Source: Pseudomonadota bacterium (lineage in GTDB: Bacteria > Pseudomonadota > Gammaproteobacteria > Burkholderiales > Burkholderiaceae_D). From it: a stretch of 11,381 nt of DNA. Positions within the stretch are counted from its first letter, which is position 1. Each line of letters starts with the position of its first letter. The notes beneath the pieces were generated by a model. The model worked only from the letters and a program-made list of their open reading frames with translations, had not been told where the DNA came from and ran no database searches. The stretch is taken from assembly GCA_018241865.1 (NCBI GenBank), contig JAFECY010000074.1, positions 1-11,381 on the forward strand, written 5' to 3'. The position numbers and the translations under genes are program-made. Positions 1 through 6,827 of the stretch are shown in pieces.

Positions 1-19
1 ATTTCACTAAATGATTTTA

Positions 20-107
20 TGTTGCATCGCAACAGAAAATGCTTGACATTGCCGAATCAATCTCTAAAATGGCATTTGTTGCGGTGCACAATGCGCTGCG
101 CTTGCAG
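20..107. promoter_or_regulatory. candidate PhaR operator cluster
   Basis: Three dyads with TGC/GCA cores surround the promoter. TGTTGCATCGCAACA at 20-34 is a perfect 6-bp inverted repeat with a 3-nt centre. TTGTTGCGGTGCACAA at 76-91 is imperfect and covers the expected start of transcription. CTGCGCTTGCAG at 96-107 has the form CTGC-N4-GCAG. The PhaR repressor, which senses polyhydroxyalkanoate, is known to bind TGC-rich dyads of the form CTGC-N3/4-GCAG upstream of phasin genes in Paracoccus. That PhaR acts here is inference; no phaR gene lies in the window. Confidence 0.5.
43..70 (+). promoter_or_regulatory. sigma70-type promoter of phaP
   Basis: A perfect -35 box TTGACA lies at 43-48 and a -10 box TAAAAT at 65-70, separated by 16 bp. 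Transcription would start near 77, leaving a leader of about 97 nt before the phasin start codon. The near-consensus boxes fit a highly expressed phasin. Assignment is by eye. Confidence 0.75.
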
Positions 108-173
108 TAGGTTCCACCGACTCTCGTTTTTGACCAAGCCGTTTCATCCATTTTTTTATTGAAGGAGTTATCC

Positions 174-737
174 ATGTTTACCAATCCTGAACAATTCACC
201 GCCGCCACCAAAGCTAATTTTGAAGCCCAGATCGCTCTGATTACCGCGCTGACCAACAAAGCTTTTGAAAGCGTCGAGAAGCTGGTTGACCTGAACCTGA
301 CCGCCGCCAAAGCTTCGCTTGAAGAGTCCAACAGCACCGCCAAGCAACTGCTGTCCGCCAAAGATGCGCAAGAGTTTTCCTCGCAAGTCGCTGCTCAAGC
401 GCAACCGAGCGCTGAGAAAGCACTGGCTTATGGCCGCAACGTTGCCAGCATCGCTTCTGGCTTCGGCGCTGAGCTGACCAAGGCTGCTGAAGAGCAAGTC
501 GCTGAAGCTAACCGTAAAGTATTGTCGCTGATCGAAGAGGCCAGCAAGAACGCCCCGGCTGGTTCCGAGCAAGTGATCGCCATGGTCAAACAAGCTTTCG
601 GCACCGCCAACGCCAGCTACGAGCAACTGGCCAAGAGCACCAAGCAAGCTGTCGAAACGCTGGAAGGCAACCTGAACCAGGCTGTGACCCAGTTCTCGCA
701 AGCTGCTGGCAAAACCACTGCCAAGTCCAAGAAGTAA
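174..737 (+). CDS. phaP: phasin, PHA granule-associated protein
   Basis: This 187-residue protein belongs to the phasin_2 family, which coats polyhydroxyalkanoate granules in the cytoplasm and controls their number and size. It starts MFTNPEQFTAATKANFEAQ, is almost wholly amphipathic helix rich in Ala, Lys, Glu and Gln, contains no Cys or Trp, and ends in a Lys-rich tail (KTTAKSKK), all usual for the family, as is the length. I chose the ATG at 174 because AAGGAG (162-167) sits 6 nt upstream; an in-frame TTG at 159 would leave no room for that site. It is a single-gene unit with its own promoter, possible PhaR sites and terminator. No polymerase or thiolase gene is adjacent, which is common for phasins. 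Family assignment is firm; the paralogue number cannot be known. Confidence 0.93.
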   Translation: MFTNPEQFTAATKANFEAQIALITALTNKAFESVEKLVDLNLTAAKASLEESNSTAKQLLSAKDAQEFSSQVAAQAQPSAEKALAYGRNVASIASGFGAELTKAAEEQVAEANRKVLSLIEEASKNAPAGSEQVIAMVKQAFGTANASYEQLAKSTKQAVETLEGNLNQAVTQFSQAAGKTTAKSKK

Positions 738-742
738 TGTAG

Positions 743-766
743 TCTGCCGTTCTTCAGGACGGCAGA
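743..766 (+). other. hairpin directly after phaP
   Basis: TCTGCCGT (743-750) pairs with ACGGCAGA (759-766) across an 8-nt loop, starting 5 nt after the phaP stop. The 3' side runs into AATAATC and not a T-run, so it is not a canonical terminator. It may protect the 3' end of the phasin mRNA. Confidence 0.5.
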
Positions 767-770
767 AATA

Positions 771-813
771 ATCGGGGTCCGCCGGCGTCATGTCGGCGGG
801 CCCCGATGCTTTT
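771..813 (+). terminator. rho-independent terminator of phaP
   Basis: ATCGGGG, a T:G pair and CCGCCG (771-784) pair with CGGCGG, G and CCCCGAT (794-807). This gives a stem of about 14 bp with a 9-nt loop, followed by GCTTTT (808-813). It ends the phasin transcript. The stem also lies downstream of the convergent DUF349 gene and could slow polymerase from that side, although the minus strand has no real U-run after it. Confidence 0.8.
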
Positions 814-849
814 GGGCTGTTGTTCAGTACGGGAGTTCAGCGCTGGAGT

Positions 850-3345
850 TTAGTGCTGGAAGGCGCGCATGATGCGCGCAATCCGTTCAGTGTCTGCAGG
901 CGTAGCAGCGGCCGGCAGGCGACACAATTCGCCCAACACATCAAGACCGTGCCGCGCCACAGAACGGCCAGATTTGAAAGCCGACTGCAAACCTTCCACC
1001 TGCAATTGTAAGCGCTCGCGCGCCAGTTCCGGCGGGCTGTCTAGACCAAGCAAAATTTCCAGCCGCAACAGCTCACGTTGCAAATTTGGCCGATTGGCCT
1101 CCAACACGTCTGCACGCTGATGTACACCAGCCTCGAAACGTGCATGCAATATCGCCTCCATGCCATCCGGCGCGATCGGCAGCGCATCCCATTCGGCGCA
1201 CTGCGACTGCACGATCGCTTCATCGCTCTTATCAGCCTGCTCTTCTCGCCACTGACATAGGCACAGCTTGCGGTGTAGCGCATCGATTCCGTTTCGCTCA
1301 GTTTTCTTTTTCTCCGCATCGCGTTGCTGTTGCAGAGCACGCACGGCCTTGCGGTAACGCGCTTCGAGTGGCTGTTCGCTGGCGCGCGGCACCGAGCCGA
1401 TTTTTCCCCACGCGGCCTGCGTCTCTCGCAACAGATCGGACAACATGGCAGGCGAATCAATCTGTGCGGCTTCCAATCGCGCGCACAAAACTTCCTTGTC
1501 CGCTAAATGCTGGCGTCGGTCGGCATCGGCCGCCGCCGTTGCTTGCTTGCGATGGGCGAACACGGCATCGCAAGCTTGCCGAAAGCGCTGCCACAATTCT
1601 TGTTCCTGCCGACGCGCCAGCGGCAAGGCTTTGGCGTGTTGCTGCCAGCGCTCTTGCAAGGCATGCAGGTGATCGAGCGCGCCGCGTTCTTGCGGATGCA
1701 GTTTTTCCACTTCGGCGATCAGGTCGATGCGTCGCTGCGTGGCTTGTTCGCGTTGCCGCATCAATCGCCCGGACAAGTCGTGCAATGCGGCCGCAAAATC
1801 CGATTCCAATTTCTTGCGCTCTTGTCGTGCGAGCGCGCCTACACTCTGCCAACGCTGGCGCAGGCGTTCGATGGAATGGGCGACAGATTTCCAATCGACC
1901 GCATCGTCATCGACGGCTGTGTTCGCAGCAAATTTCCTCGCTTCGTCGATCAATTCGCGCGCCTGAGCAGCGTGTTGGTCACGCTGCTCGGCCAAGTGTT
2001 TGAAATGAGCGGCGGCCGGCGCATAGGCGGCCGTGCAAGCGGCGTCGAACTGCTGCCACAAATCACGCTGCGCCGGCCCGGCCGAGACATCGAGCGATTT
2101 CCAACGTTCGCGCAAGCTAGCGACTTTGCGCGCCAGTTCTGCTGGTGGCAGAGTTTGCGTCTGTAAGGTGTGCGCCGCATGCAGTAATTCTTCGCGCGAC
2201 ACCCGACCGCCCCAGCGCGCCCAATCTTGCAGGCGGTGTAATTCGGCGCGCGCCTGCTGCAGGCGTTCACTCTGTTGTGCCGATCCACGCAATCCTTGCG
2301 TATCGAGCGCTCGCAGATGCCGTTCGTGGCCGGCGGCTTCTTGTAGCGCGCCTTCTTGCAAGGCGTGTTCCATCGCGTTCAACGTCTTCGCGTATTCCTC
2401 ACGAACATCGCCGCGCATTTTTTCCGCCAGCGCTGCTTGCGCTTGGTGCTGCTCTTCATTGCGCCGACGTAATGCCTCGAAACGTTCCTGCAAAGGCGCG
2501 AACAGGTCGGCATCGTCCACTGCTGGTAAGGCTTGCCATACACGCGTCAGGTGGTCTGGCTTAAAGACGCTCTGCTCCGCTTCCCAATTCGTCAGCGCCT
2601 GCTCTCTCAGTTCGCATGCTTGCCGATACCGGGCCTGCATCTGCACAGCACGGCGCAGGTTGGCGGCGCTTTCCTCGAATTCAATCATCAAGTTGCGCGG
2701 CAATGCGGGAGCTTCCGACGCGCTGGCGTGATGTGCCATTTGCTGCTCGAGCGCAGCGATGGTCGGCTCGACGTCGCAGGAAGGAACCAGCGCATGCAGT
2801 TGCGCCAGCACATCCATGACGGCACGCTGCAAGATGGCTTGTGCCTCCAGTCGCTGACGCAACTGTTCGCGCACGACATCGAAATTTTCTTGCAGCGGCG
2901 GCGGCGCGTGTTTGATCTGCGCCCACGCCTTGTCGAGTGCAGCGACTTGGCTCGGCAGCAAATGGGGCGTGTCCACCAAGCCGCACGCTTCGCCGATACG
3001 CTGGCGAGCGCTATGTTCATCGGCCTCCCATTCGCGACAAAGATCGAGCCGACTCAACATCAATTTCGCTACACGACGGTCGCTATTGCGTACCGCCTGC
3101 AGCACGCGCTCGACCTGCGGTCGTGCATGGATGTGGGTCGCTGCCTTCAGCCGAGCGTCGGCGTATGCACAACACAGAATAAATTCTGTCGCGGCGACTT
3201 CGTCATGCATCAATTCTTCGGCCTGCACCATCGCGCCCTGCCGACTCATTTTGAACGGCTCGGCTTCTGGTGTGGATTCCGGTTTTTCCGGGTCAGGAAT
3301 GGGCTGGGTGCCGCGCTTGCGGAATAAATCAAACATCGCAAACAT
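850..3345 (-). CDS. large DUF349 repeat protein
   Basis: An 831-residue, highly charged, Ala/Gln/Arg-rich, mainly helical protein with no signal peptide or membrane segment. At least four DUF349-like repeats are visible at about 370-440, 462-520, 540-600 and 617-672. Each has the pattern LxxxW about 15-20 residues before a [LE]-x-x-[RF]-[FY] segment; examples are LRERWKSLDV, LRQRWQSVGAL, LQERWQQHAKAL and TQAAWGKIGSVP. The function of DUF349 is not established as far as I know. Codons for MFAMFDLFRKRG give two candidate starts, ATG at 3345 and ATG at 3336; neither has a good Shine-Dalgarno, and the second (828 residues) better resembles the MFDFLFKR-type start I associate with homologues. The gene is last in the minus-strand series, 48 nt after the COG1058 gene, and may also have its own promoter. 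The N-terminal third has no recognisable domain. Confidence 0.88.
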   Translation of the reverse strand: MFAMFDLFRKRGTQPIPDPEKPESTPEAEPFKMSRQGAMVQAEELMHDEVAATEFILCCAYADARLKAATHIHARPQVERVLQAVRNSDRRVAKLMLSRLDLCREWEADEHSARQRIGEACGLVDTPHLLPSQVAALDKAWAQIKHAPPPLQENFDVVREQLRQRLEAQAILQRAVMDVLAQLHALVPSCDVEPTIAALEQQMAHHASASEAPALPRNLMIEFEESAANLRRAVQMQARYRQACELREQALTNWEAEQSVFKPDHLTRVWQALPAVDDADLFAPLQERFEALRRRNEEQHQAQAALAEKMRGDVREEYAKTLNAMEHALQEGALQEAAGHERHLRALDTQGLRGSAQQSERLQQARAELHRLQDWARWGGRVSREELLHAAHTLQTQTLPPAELARKVASLRERWKSLDVSAGPAQRDLWQQFDAACTAAYAPAAAHFKHLAEQRDQHAAQARELIDEARKFAANTAVDDDAVDWKSVAHSIERLRQRWQSVGALARQERKKLESDFAAALHDLSGRLMRQREQATQRRIDLIAEVEKLHPQERGALDHLHALQERWQQHAKALPLARRQEQELWQRFRQACDAVFAHRKQATAAADADRRQHLADKEVLCARLEAAQIDSPAMLSDLLRETQAAWGKIGSVPRASEQPLEARYRKAVRALQQQRDAEKKKTERNGIDALHRKLCLCQWREEQADKSDEAIVQSQCAEWDALPIAPDGMEAILHARFEAGVHQRADVLEANRPNLQRELLRLEILLGLDSPPELARERLQLQVEGLQSAFKSGRSVARHGLDVLGELCRLPAAATPADTERIARIMRAFQH

Positions 3346-3361
3346 AAACTGGGTTGGAAAC

Positions 3362-3386
3362 CGGCATCATAGCAAGCTTGATGCCG
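3362..3386 (-). terminator. hairpin between COG1058 gene and DUF349 gene, possible attenuator
   Basis: CGGCATCA (3362-3369) pairs with TGATGCCG (3379-3386) in an 8-bp perfect stem; the loop can pair a little further (AG/CT). It starts 7 nt after the stop of the upstream minus-strand gene and is followed on that strand by GGTTTCC. The U-run is weak, so I read it as a partial terminator or an RNA-processing/stability element, not a full stop. Confidence 0.4.
3366..3374 (-). promoter_or_regulatory. possible extended -10 promoter for DUF349 gene
   Basis: On the minus strand TGCTATGAT reads across 3374-3366: a TGn extension followed by TATGAT, one mismatch from TATAAT. Transcription would begin near 3359, about 14-23 nt before the two candidate start codons. 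I find no good -35 box (AACGCA at 17-bp spacing). It lies within the hairpin above, so only one of the two readings may be real. Confidence 0.35.
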
Positions 3387-3393
3387 TCTGCGT

Positions 3394-4194
3394 TCACGCC
3401 GGTACGTACTCCGCGCCGAGCGCATCGAGTCCAGCAGTCAATCGAACGAACGCTGCTTCGACTTGCACTGGATCGCCCTTGACGCCCAGCTCGATATGGC
3501 GACGCGTGCTGGCATCACCGACATACGGCAAGCTGAACACCTTGACCTGCGCGAACGTGGCTTCAATCACCTCCATCAACGGCGTCAAGGTCGATTCCAT
3601 CGCATCGTACACCAACACCGCTTTTTCCAATCGCGTGGTTTGGTGGAATACATGCCGGTAATGGGTGTCCAGCACCCACTCGATCATCGGCCAAGCCATC
3701 ACCGGAAAACCGGGCATGAAATAATGCGCGCCCAGGCCGCTGCCTTGCACGCCGAAGCCGGGAATTTTGTTGTAAGGATTCGGGACGATGTTCGCTCCAC
3801 GCGGAAATTCACCCATCTTCAGACGCTGTAGATTATCCGGCGCCTGTAGGTCAAATGGCTTGCCAGCTTCGCGCGCGACATCAGCGATGCGTTCTTCGAT
3901 CAGCGCCTGCGCTTGCGGATGCAATAGCAACGGCACACCGAGTGCCGCCGCTGCACACTGACGCGTGTGGTCGTCGGGCGTAGCGCCGATGCCGCCGCAA
4001 GAAAACACCAAACCGTCGCCGGCCAGCGTGCGCCGCAAAGTGGCAGTAATGCGCGCCGGATCGTCGCCAAGATACTCGGCCCAAGCCAATTGCAAGCCGC
4101 GTGCAGCCAACAGCTCGACCACTTTGGGGAAATGCTGGTCGGCACGTTTGCCAGACAGAATTTCATCACCGATGATGAGGAGGCCGATTTCCAT
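3394..4194 (-). CDS. stand-alone CinA N-terminal (COG1058, MoaB/MogA-fold) protein
   Basis: A 266-residue cytoplasmic protein with the molybdopterin-binding/MoCF fold found in the N-terminal half of CinA. Seen: GDEIL at 9-13, the family signature GGIGATPDDHT at 67-77 including the paired Asp74-Asp75, PNP at 138-140 and PGFP at 161-164. In full-length CinA (about 400 residues) this domain is an ADP-ribose/NAD-related pyrophosphatase and is followed by an NMN deamidase (PncC) domain; here the deamidase domain is absent and only a short middle-domain-like tail follows, as in many betaproteobacterial homologues annotated competence/damage-inducible protein A. The ATG at 4194 is preceded by AGGAAAG at a 5-nt spacing, and that site overlaps the TAG stop of the upstream gene. 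It is the fifth gene of the coupled operon. A pyrophosphatase role is family-based inference; a role in competence is not supported. Confidence 0.87.
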   Translation of the reverse strand: MEIGLLIIGDEILSGKRADQHFPKVVELLAARGLQLAWAEYLGDDPARITATLRRTLAGDGLVFSCGGIGATPDDHTRQCAAAALGVPLLLHPQAQALIEERIADVAREAGKPFDLQAPDNLQRLKMGEFPRGANIVPNPYNKIPGFGVQGSGLGAHYFMPGFPVMAWPMIEWVLDTHYRHVFHQTTRLEKAVLVYDAMESTLTPLMEVIEATFAQVKVFSLPYVGDASTRRHIELGVKGDPVQVEAAFVRLTAGLDALGAEYVPA

Positions 4195-4204
4195 AGTCGC
4201 TTTC

Positions 4205-5023
4205 CTAATTGATGTCTTGCATCGGCGGCTGCATTCGGTAACGCGCCAGCGCCTCTAGACAGTAGTACTCGAACCACAATCCAGAAAAAATAAACACCAG
4301 CACATACAACCAAATCGACAGCGCGGCGAACAGCGGCAACAGCAACATGCTTAGCACACCGCCCAGCCACAACAAGGTCGGTGCAGCACCAAGAAAAGCG
4401 GTTGCCGTGCCGATCGCCAACAGCGGCCAGCGATGCAGATGGCGGATAGCGCGCCACTCCTCTTTATCGGCATGGTCGGCCAAGGCATCGTAAGCCAGCA
4501 CGCGATAGGTCAACCAACCCCACAGCAGCAGATGCGCCACAAACCCAAGCGGCGGCAACGCCGACAGCGGCAGGGTGAGCAACCACAGTAAGGCGAACAC
4601 GACGAAGGACGACAATGACAACCACAAACTGCCGCCGATGCTGCCGCCGCGACGTTTTTCCAATTGCGGAAAATGACGGCCACCGACATGCCGAATGATG
4701 ATCGGCATCGCCAGCACGCCGATGAACACCAAAGCGGTCAGTATCATCAAGGGTAACAATACCCACATCGCCAAAAGCGGGACGATTACCTTGGTGGCGA
4801 AACCCGCGCCGATAGGTGCAAGCACGCTGTCGGCAAGGCGAAAGGCGTCGTGCGCGACGAACCAAGCGTAACCCCAGTCGATCAACGGCTGCAAACCGAC
4901 ATACAAAATCGCGCCCCAAATCGCTAACGAAACGAGAAAGGGCAACACGGTCAACAGCAACATGCGGACGTGCAGTTGCGACAGCATTGCGCGACCGAAG
5001 GCGACCAATACCGGCCGCATCAT
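4205..5023 (-). CDS. EI24/CysZ-like integral membrane protein
   Basis: A 272-residue inner-membrane protein with several hydrophobic segments, roughly at 20-43, 78-110, 131-153, 157-175, 199-220 and 222-248. It fits the EI24 domain family, whose bacterial members include CysZ, a sulfate permease. The family-like segment YDALADHADKEEWRAI is at about 178-193, in the hydrophilic stretch before the last membrane segments, and the C-terminus is a polar EYYCLEALARYR stretch. The start ATG at 5023 overlaps the TGA of the upstream gene (ATGA); a second ATG follows directly at 5020. AAGG about 9 nt upstream may serve as ribosome site. Sulfate transport is not supported by context: no cys genes are near. 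Transport or membrane-protein assembly are both open. Confidence 0.82.
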   Translation of the reverse strand: MMRPVLVAFGRAMLSQLHVRMLLLTVLPFLVSLAIWGAILYVGLQPLIDWGYAWFVAHDAFRLADSVLAPIGAGFATKVIVPLLAMWVLLPLMILTALVFIGVLAMPIIIRHVGGRHFPQLEKRRGGSIGGSLWLSLSSFVVFALLWLLTLPLSALPPLGFVAHLLLWGWLTYRVLAYDALADHADKEEWRAIRHLHRWPLLAIGTATAFLGAAPTLLWLGGVLSMLLLPLFAALSIWLYVLVFIFSGLWFEYYCLEALARYRMQPPMQDIN

Positions 5024-6015
5024 GACGTGGCCTTACGCGCGTATTCCACCATGCGCTGCAAACCCAACCATTGCTGCCGCCAAAACCCCTTACCGTAATC
5101 GCGCGCCTGCCCTTGTGGCGGCGGCAACTGATCGCGCACGCCGGTTTGCGCGAAACCGCTCTCGAAACGCGCAGTACGAAACACCATGTCCCAAACCGGA
5201 AACAACACGGCGAAATTGTGGCCACCGAGCGACCCAGCGCCACTGCTCTCGTGACCGATGCCGATAGCGTGATGCAAGCGGTGGTAACGCGGCGATACCA
5301 ACAGCCGCTCACCGAGCGCGCCAAAATGCACGCGAACATTGGCATGCTGCAGGCTTTGCAGGACGCGCGAAGCGGCCACCAACAGCACGTATTGCCCCGG
5401 CTCCACGCCGATCGCCAACGCAATCACAGCCAAATACATGTCGCGTAGCAAGTCGTCGAGCAAATGGTTGCGATCGTCGCTCCACAAATTCATGTTGCGC
5501 TGGCTGTGGTGCAGACTGTGTAAACCCCACCACCAGTTGAATTGATGTTCGGCGCGGTGATACCAGTAATCGAAAAAATCCAGCACCAGCAAATAAAGCA
5601 AGAAGCTGACTAGCGCAATGTCCGTCACGCCCGGCCAGAGGTTTTCCAAATTGAATGGCTCGATGCCGTGCAAATGTAGTTCGGCAGTCACCCTATCGAC
5701 CAGCGGATTGAGCAGAAAAAAAATCGCGATCGAAAATGCGCCGAGTCGGTGGATCACGGTATAGAGAAAATCATTCCAGCGCGCGCGACGATCGGTGATG
5801 ACATGCACCGGGATCAGCGCTTCCAGCGGCCGCAACAGCAAAAACAGCAAAACGATTTCGCATACGCCGATCAGAAACCACTCGGTGCCCTCAAACGCCT
5901 CTTCCGCAAACGCGCCCAATCCGGCGTGAAACACGATGGGTTGCACCACGGCTTCAAACAACCAACCCTGGACTTGACCAAACAGATCAGCAACGGTGCT
6001 CACAATGTTCACCAT
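5020..6015 (-). CDS. fatty acid hydroxylase / sterol desaturase family membrane protein
   Basis: A 331-residue membrane di-iron oxygenase of the fatty acid hydroxylase superfamily. The histidine clusters are present: HRAEH (His153, 157), HSLHH (166, 169, 170), HANVRVH (224, 230), HRLHH (245, 248, 249) and a late GGHN (266). Membrane segments lie near 47-70, 93-106, 132-151 and 194-216. Members hydroxylate or desaturate lipid chains at the membrane face using O2 and an electron donor; the substrate here is unknown. I set the start at the ATG at 6015, which shares its A with the TGA of the upstream gene (TGATG). GGAGG (6019-6023) is only 3 nt from that ATG but 6 nt from the next codon, GTG at 6012, so translation may begin there. 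A longer reading back to 6087 would run inside the upstream gene and is unlikely. The 3' end overlaps the EI24 gene by 4 nt. Confidence 0.88.
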   Translation of the reverse strand: MVNIVSTVADLFGQVQGWLFEAVVQPIVFHAGLGAFAEEAFEGTEWFLIGVCEIVLLFLLLRPLEALIPVHVITDRRARWNDFLYTVIHRLGAFSIAIFFLLNPLVDRVTAELHLHGIEPFNLENLWPGVTDIALVSFLLYLLVLDFFDYWYHRAEHQFNWWWGLHSLHHSQRNMNLWSDDRNHLLDDLLRDMYLAVIALAIGVEPGQYVLLVAASRVLQSLQHANVRVHFGALGERLLVSPRYHRLHHAIGIGHESSGAGSLGGHNFAVLFPVWDMVFRTARFESGFAQTGVRDQLPPPQGQARDYGKGFWRQQWLGLQRMVEYARKATS

Positions 6016-6827
6016 CAGCCTCCGACCTTGCGTGTGCGGGCAAAGACAGCGCGGTAATCGGGATGCTCGCGCAAGGTAGCGAAACAAAATCCCTTCCGCT
6101 CCAATCCGCTAATCAAGGGCTCCAGCACTGCCGGTGCCCACGGGTCCTTGCGCGACCAGATGCCGAGGTGCGCCATGACAATGTCGCCATCCCGCAAACC
6201 ATCCAGCGCGCGTTTGAGCAACACCGGATTCGACACTTTTTCGCTCGACAATTCGTCGCCAGAAAAACCCGCCGCCGACCAGCCGACATGTGCGTAACCG
6301 CAAGCTGCGCCGGCAGCGCGCAAATTCGGCGTCAAGCGTCCCCCCGGCGCGCGCCAAAGCGGATCGAGATGGTGCCCCGTCAATTCGACGAAGCGATGAT
6401 CGACGCGTTGCATTTCTTCGCAATATTGTTGTGCGCTCCACGTCAACGTCTGACCGGCATGCGCACCAAATTGCGGCTTCATTTGCATCCGACCACCCGG
6501 CAAATCACGTTGCACATACACATGGTCGAAGGTATGCGTGCCAAATGCATGCCCCTCGGCTACCCGTGCTTTCCAGTAGGCCGCCCATGATGGATCGAGC
6601 GAATAATCGCCGCGCACGGTCTTTTCATTGGCGAGGAAAAAAGTGGCCTTGATGTGGTGCCGTTTGAGCGTATCGGCAATGAATTCGGCTTGCGACTGAC
6701 TGCCGGTATCGAAGGTCAGGTAGATCGTGCCCTTGCAGTCGGCGGCGGCTTGTGCCGGCAAAAGAGGAACGCATGCCAGCGCGACCACCAGCACGGTGCC
6801 GGACAGCCGCGCCAGTTGCCGTCTCAT
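6015..6827 (-). CDS. secreted polysaccharide deacetylase (NodB/CE4 family) with TFDTG motif
   Basis: A 270-residue exported protein: an N-terminal signal peptide (MRRQLARLSGTVLVVALACV, likely cut after AQA at 25-27) is followed by a NodB homology domain. Motif 1 reads TFDTG at 38-42, where most family members have TFDDG: the catalytic-base Asp40 is kept but the second Asp, a metal ligand, is Thr41. Motif 2 is HTFDH (His98, His102), motif 3 RAPGGR (159-164) and the late His is in MAHLG (His220). CE4 enzymes remove acetyl groups from GlcNAc or related sugars in peptidoglycan or exopolysaccharide. The start ATG at 6827 overlaps the stop of the upstream propeller gene (ATGA); extension to 6953 would lie inside that gene and lose the signal peptide at the terminus. 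Substrate is unknown and activity uncertain because of Thr41. Confidence 0.88.
   Translation of the reverse strand: MRRQLARLSGTVLVVALACVPLLPAQAAADCKGTIYLTFDTGSQSQAEFIADTLKRHHIKATFFLANEKTVRGDYSLDPSWAAYWKARVAEGHAFGTHTFDHVYVQRDLPGGRMQMKPQFGAHAGQTLTWSAQQYCEEMQRVDHRFVELTGHHLDPLWRAPGGRLTPNLRAAGAACGYAHVGWSAAGFSGDELSSEKVSNPVLLKRALDGLRDGDIVMAHLGIWSRKDPWAPAVLEPLISGLERKGFCFATLREHPDYRAVFARTRKVGG

Noticed and set aside
1086..2003. Long open frame on the + strand (305 codons) opposite the DUF349 gene
   Set aside because: Arg/Ala-rich sequence without any known motif, lying entirely antisense to a gene with clear repeats; such frames are expected in GC-rich DNA.
2533..3327. 264-codon open frame on the + strand opposite the DUF349 N-terminal region
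   Set aside because: Antisense to a supported gene, with no ribosome site or recognisable domain.
4464..5423. 319-codon minus-strand frame overlapping both the EI24 and hydroxylase genes
   Set aside because: It is a shifted frame of two well-supported membrane protein genes and shows no motif of its own.
6016..6087. Upstream extension of the hydroxylase by 24 residues
   Set aside because: It overlaps the deacetylase C-terminus, and the TGATG junction with GGAGG supports the start at 6015 or 6012.
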